From Pagrus major (Eukaryota; Chordata; Actinopteri; Spariformes; Sparidae), in NCBI RefSeq assembly GCF_040436345.1, contig NC_133219.1, positions 23,224,709-23,288,708 on the forward strand: a stretch of DNA of 64,000 bases, in the 5' to 3' direction. The notes under the pieces were generated by a model, which did no database searches, was not told the origin of the DNA, and was given only the letters and a program-made list of their open reading frames with translations. The translations under genes were made by a program, and so were the position numbers. This document shows positions 61,561-64,000 of the stretch, piece after piece. The first letter of the stretch is position 1; each line of letters begins with the position of its first letter.

Positions 61561-61633
61561 ATGGACACCCAGAAGAAGTTGTGGCTCCGCGGGCTGCTCT
61601 GGTGGTCGCTCCTGCTCGAGCTGGCGTCCGGAG
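61561..61633 (+). CDS. First coding exon of an unidentified secreted or membrane protein (partial)
   Basis: The ATG has A at -3 and G at +4, a strong initiation context. The exon encodes MDTQKKLWLRGLLWWSLLLE followed by LASG and one base, ending at a GTAAC donor (61634). This is a classical signal peptide: basic N-region, a Leu/Trp-rich hydrophobic core of about 12 residues, and a small-residue cleavage region (LASG) near the exon end. The rest of the gene is beyond the window. Many single-pass receptors and secreted proteins have a first exon of this kind, so the family cannot be deduced. An open frame of 67 codons at 61520-61723 is in another frame and is not the gene. Confidence 0.65.
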
Positions 61634-64000
61634 GTAACAATGCAACTTCTTGTTTTCTCAATGAAACAAACGACATATACTCATAAAGAGAGATTCACGG
61701 TGCTTTCTGTGACAGTTTGTTAATTATTTCATTTAACTGGTTAACTTTGTCGAGTTTTGTTCCAGTGTTTGTAGTTTACTGGGGAAACAACTGCACCCTG
61801 AAGGCTACTTCCCAGGTTATAAATACCTATTTCAGTGGTCGTAAACATTACCATTTACCTCTTCTTACTGGCTGTGATTTCCTTCACATGCGGACTACAT
61901 CTGTAATCCTGTAACATCATGAGTGTGTGTCCAAAGGCAGGCAAAGTATCATTTTATACATGTTTTCTGTGTGCTGTTGTAGTTCACAGGTCTTTAAATG
62001 CAACACCTAACAGTATTGTGAATGAGGACAGGCAGGCCCAGCAACAGTCTTTTTTTCCCTTTTTTTTTTAGCTTTTACTGATGTTTTATTAAATTAATAA
62101 GGCTAATAACATCAATATTTACCTTATATAAATGGCTGGCATTAGACTGGATAATGTGTGCATGCATGGTGCACACACACAGGCAGCAGCAGCAGCAGAC
62201 ATGGCACTGTGATGCCCACTGCACTGGAAGAACTATCCGCCTGTGACAACAGCAAATAAAATCATAGAGAGGGACAGTCATCGCTGCCTTGTGAGGTCTA
62301 AGGTGGATTTTTTTTTTTTCAGCTGCAGATGTACATCATATATATCTGTGTGTGCATGCATTAGCCTCTCTGGTTGATTTGATCCTGGGCATGTGTCATC
62401 TTATTCAGCATTCATCCATGCTTTGCCCCCGGGGATAATCAAGAATTATTTCACCATGACTCACACTCACCATATCCTTCATTGAAAATAGTTACAGTAG
62501 AGACATTTGTTTTACTTCAGTGCCTTTCAGATCGTGTGCATCCTACGTACTCCCTCATAAGCCTCCGCTGAAACATCCACGTCCAAGGCTGTGGACAATG
62601 CATCAGCAACAGAGAGTCACGACAGTCACCCAATTTAAAAAAAAAAAAATGAAGCAAAGAGGCACTTCCGTCGAGTTGCATCTCTGATTTTGATGTATAA
62701 ACTGAGCACACAGGCAGTGACAAGCACTAGTCGTACCCCTCAAATTAACTGTGTTCGCTAAAAGGTCAGCAGCTTTGTTGTTGGGAAATCTCACCCAAAA
62801 AATGTCCCTGACGCAGAGAAAACTGCCCCTGCAACCATGTAGATTACAGAACACCCTCCAAACGCCTCCTGTTTCTGCCTCCTGAGGCACACAGTCAGGT
62901 GTACACGGGTGTGTTTATCAGAGGGCATTGTTTCCAGGCTCTTTCATTTACATACCCTCCTCAAAATTGTCCGTGTTTCAGCATGTGAAAAGCTGAAGCA
63001 AGTTTTCTTCCAAACACTTAATTGACCTCATTGGCGTCTTTTTTGACAGCACTCGAAGAATCCAGTCCCCTACAGGGCAGTGAACTGTGTGGGAGACCCT
63101 TTAGTTTAAACTAAACATGACATTCAATGATGACGTCATCGTGACAACACTAAAATACAATTGAGCGTGCATGTCCATCCTTGTGAATTTAAGGGAAAAA
63201 TGTCATTTCGTTCCTCTTGGCCAGTTGTTGGGAATGCCTCCCCCCCTGTTATGTACACAGAGCCAGTCAGATGAATGAACATGTCGTATAAATGAGAAAT
63301 AAAGTCAGTCTGACTCAGGGCCACAGCGAGGATAGGTAATGCTGGATGCTGCGTGTGTCTGTGGGCTGATATATTTGTTTATTTCCGGCTGTAACGGTTG
63401 TTAAACGCACATTACACCTGACGGGTCAGTTAATGACAGTAAATTTAATTTAATCAAACAACAGAAATTATTTTTTGGTCGTGTGCACAAATATGCATGC
63501 GAGCTGGCTACAGTGGGGAACATTAGATGGGATCGACCATCTGAGGTTAGCTGAAAAACATGTGCAGCTACTGAGACACTTTTGTTTGTGATAAACAAAG
63601 TAATGCATCTTGGTCAAACGACCTGCGCACTTTGTTTACAGCCATGGTTATGGTAAGATATTTTGTCATTAATAATTAAAGGATTGAGGATATGAGGACT
63701 GTGAGTTAATTATTCATTCAAAGTCACTTCTCAAACAAAATATTCAGCAGTTCAAGCTTCTTTATTGTGAGAATCTGCTGCATTTCTTCTTCTGTGATTG
63801 TAAACTTAATAACTGTTGGTTGGACGTAACAAGACATTAGAAGATGTCATGTAGGGATGTAGGAAATTGTGATTTTTCGCTATTTTCTGGCATTTTAATA
63901 CAAAATAATTCATCGACAATGCGAGAAAATAATAAACTTTAATTGTATATGTTAAGTATAACAAAATATGACATCTGTATACAAGATCATGTTGTAAATA
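61634..64000 (+). other. Intron 1 of the fourth gene (partial)
   Basis: No second exon with an acceptor and a credible conserved peptide was found before the window ends. A (GCA)n run lies at about 62182-62198 and an A-run at 62637-62649. Confidence 0.5.

Noticed and set aside
1-64000. CRISPR arrays, operons, phage or bacterial defence systems
   Set aside because: The sequence is intron-rich vertebrate DNA; the only short regular repeats are microsatellites and one 19-bp minisatellite without spacers.

Overview
The window is vertebrate nuclear DNA, almost certainly from a ray-finned (teleost) fish. Genes are split by GT-AG introns, three vertebrate protein families can be read exon by exon, and the spaces between them are full of CA/TG microsatellites and interspersed repeats typical of teleost genomes. 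There are no operons, Shine-Dalgarno sites, CRISPR arrays or phage genes, and I see no prokaryote-style defence or biosynthetic system.

Layout. (1) 1-6600, minus strand: the 5' three coding exons of kcmf1 (ZZ-type zinc-finger E3 ubiquitin ligase); the rest of the gene lies off the left edge. (2) 6700-9611: spacer between two head-to-head genes, with a TTAA-flanked MITE, a CTG run, a 69-bp CA run and the lipg promoter. (3) 9612-14838, plus strand: a complete ten-exon lipg (endothelial lipase, 500 aa) with an intact catalytic triad, proprotein-convertase site and poly(A) signal. (4) 14840-54980: about 40 kb with no gene I can establish. It holds transposon debris: a LINE endonuclease fragment, another retroelement fragment, a piggyBac-type transposase relic, a hAT-like MITE with a perfect 8-bp target duplication, TTAA-flanked fold-back MITEs, a tRNA-derived SINE and a 19-bp minisatellite. 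One minus-strand Cys-rich open exon (18993-19264) may belong to an unrecognised gene. (5) 55164-58855, plus strand: a complete eight-exon alpha/beta hydrolase (392 aa) of the isoprenylcysteine methylesterase-like family, with one N-terminal membrane segment. (6) 60923-61306: a very long polypyrimidine tract just upstream of the first exon of a fourth gene (61561-61633), which encodes a signal peptide; that gene continues past the right edge and I could not name it.

The genes do not form a pathway. kcmf1 acts in ubiquitin-dependent turnover, lipg is a secreted phospholipase acting on HDL, and the hydrolase probably acts at an internal membrane. The most unusual pattern is a set of five near-perfect hairpins, at 1963, 3374, 27546, 30696 and 42038, with arms of 12 to 20 bp and every spacer exactly 5 nt. 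This looks like one recurrent mutational mechanism (template-switch inverted duplication is my preferred explanation) and not a gene product.
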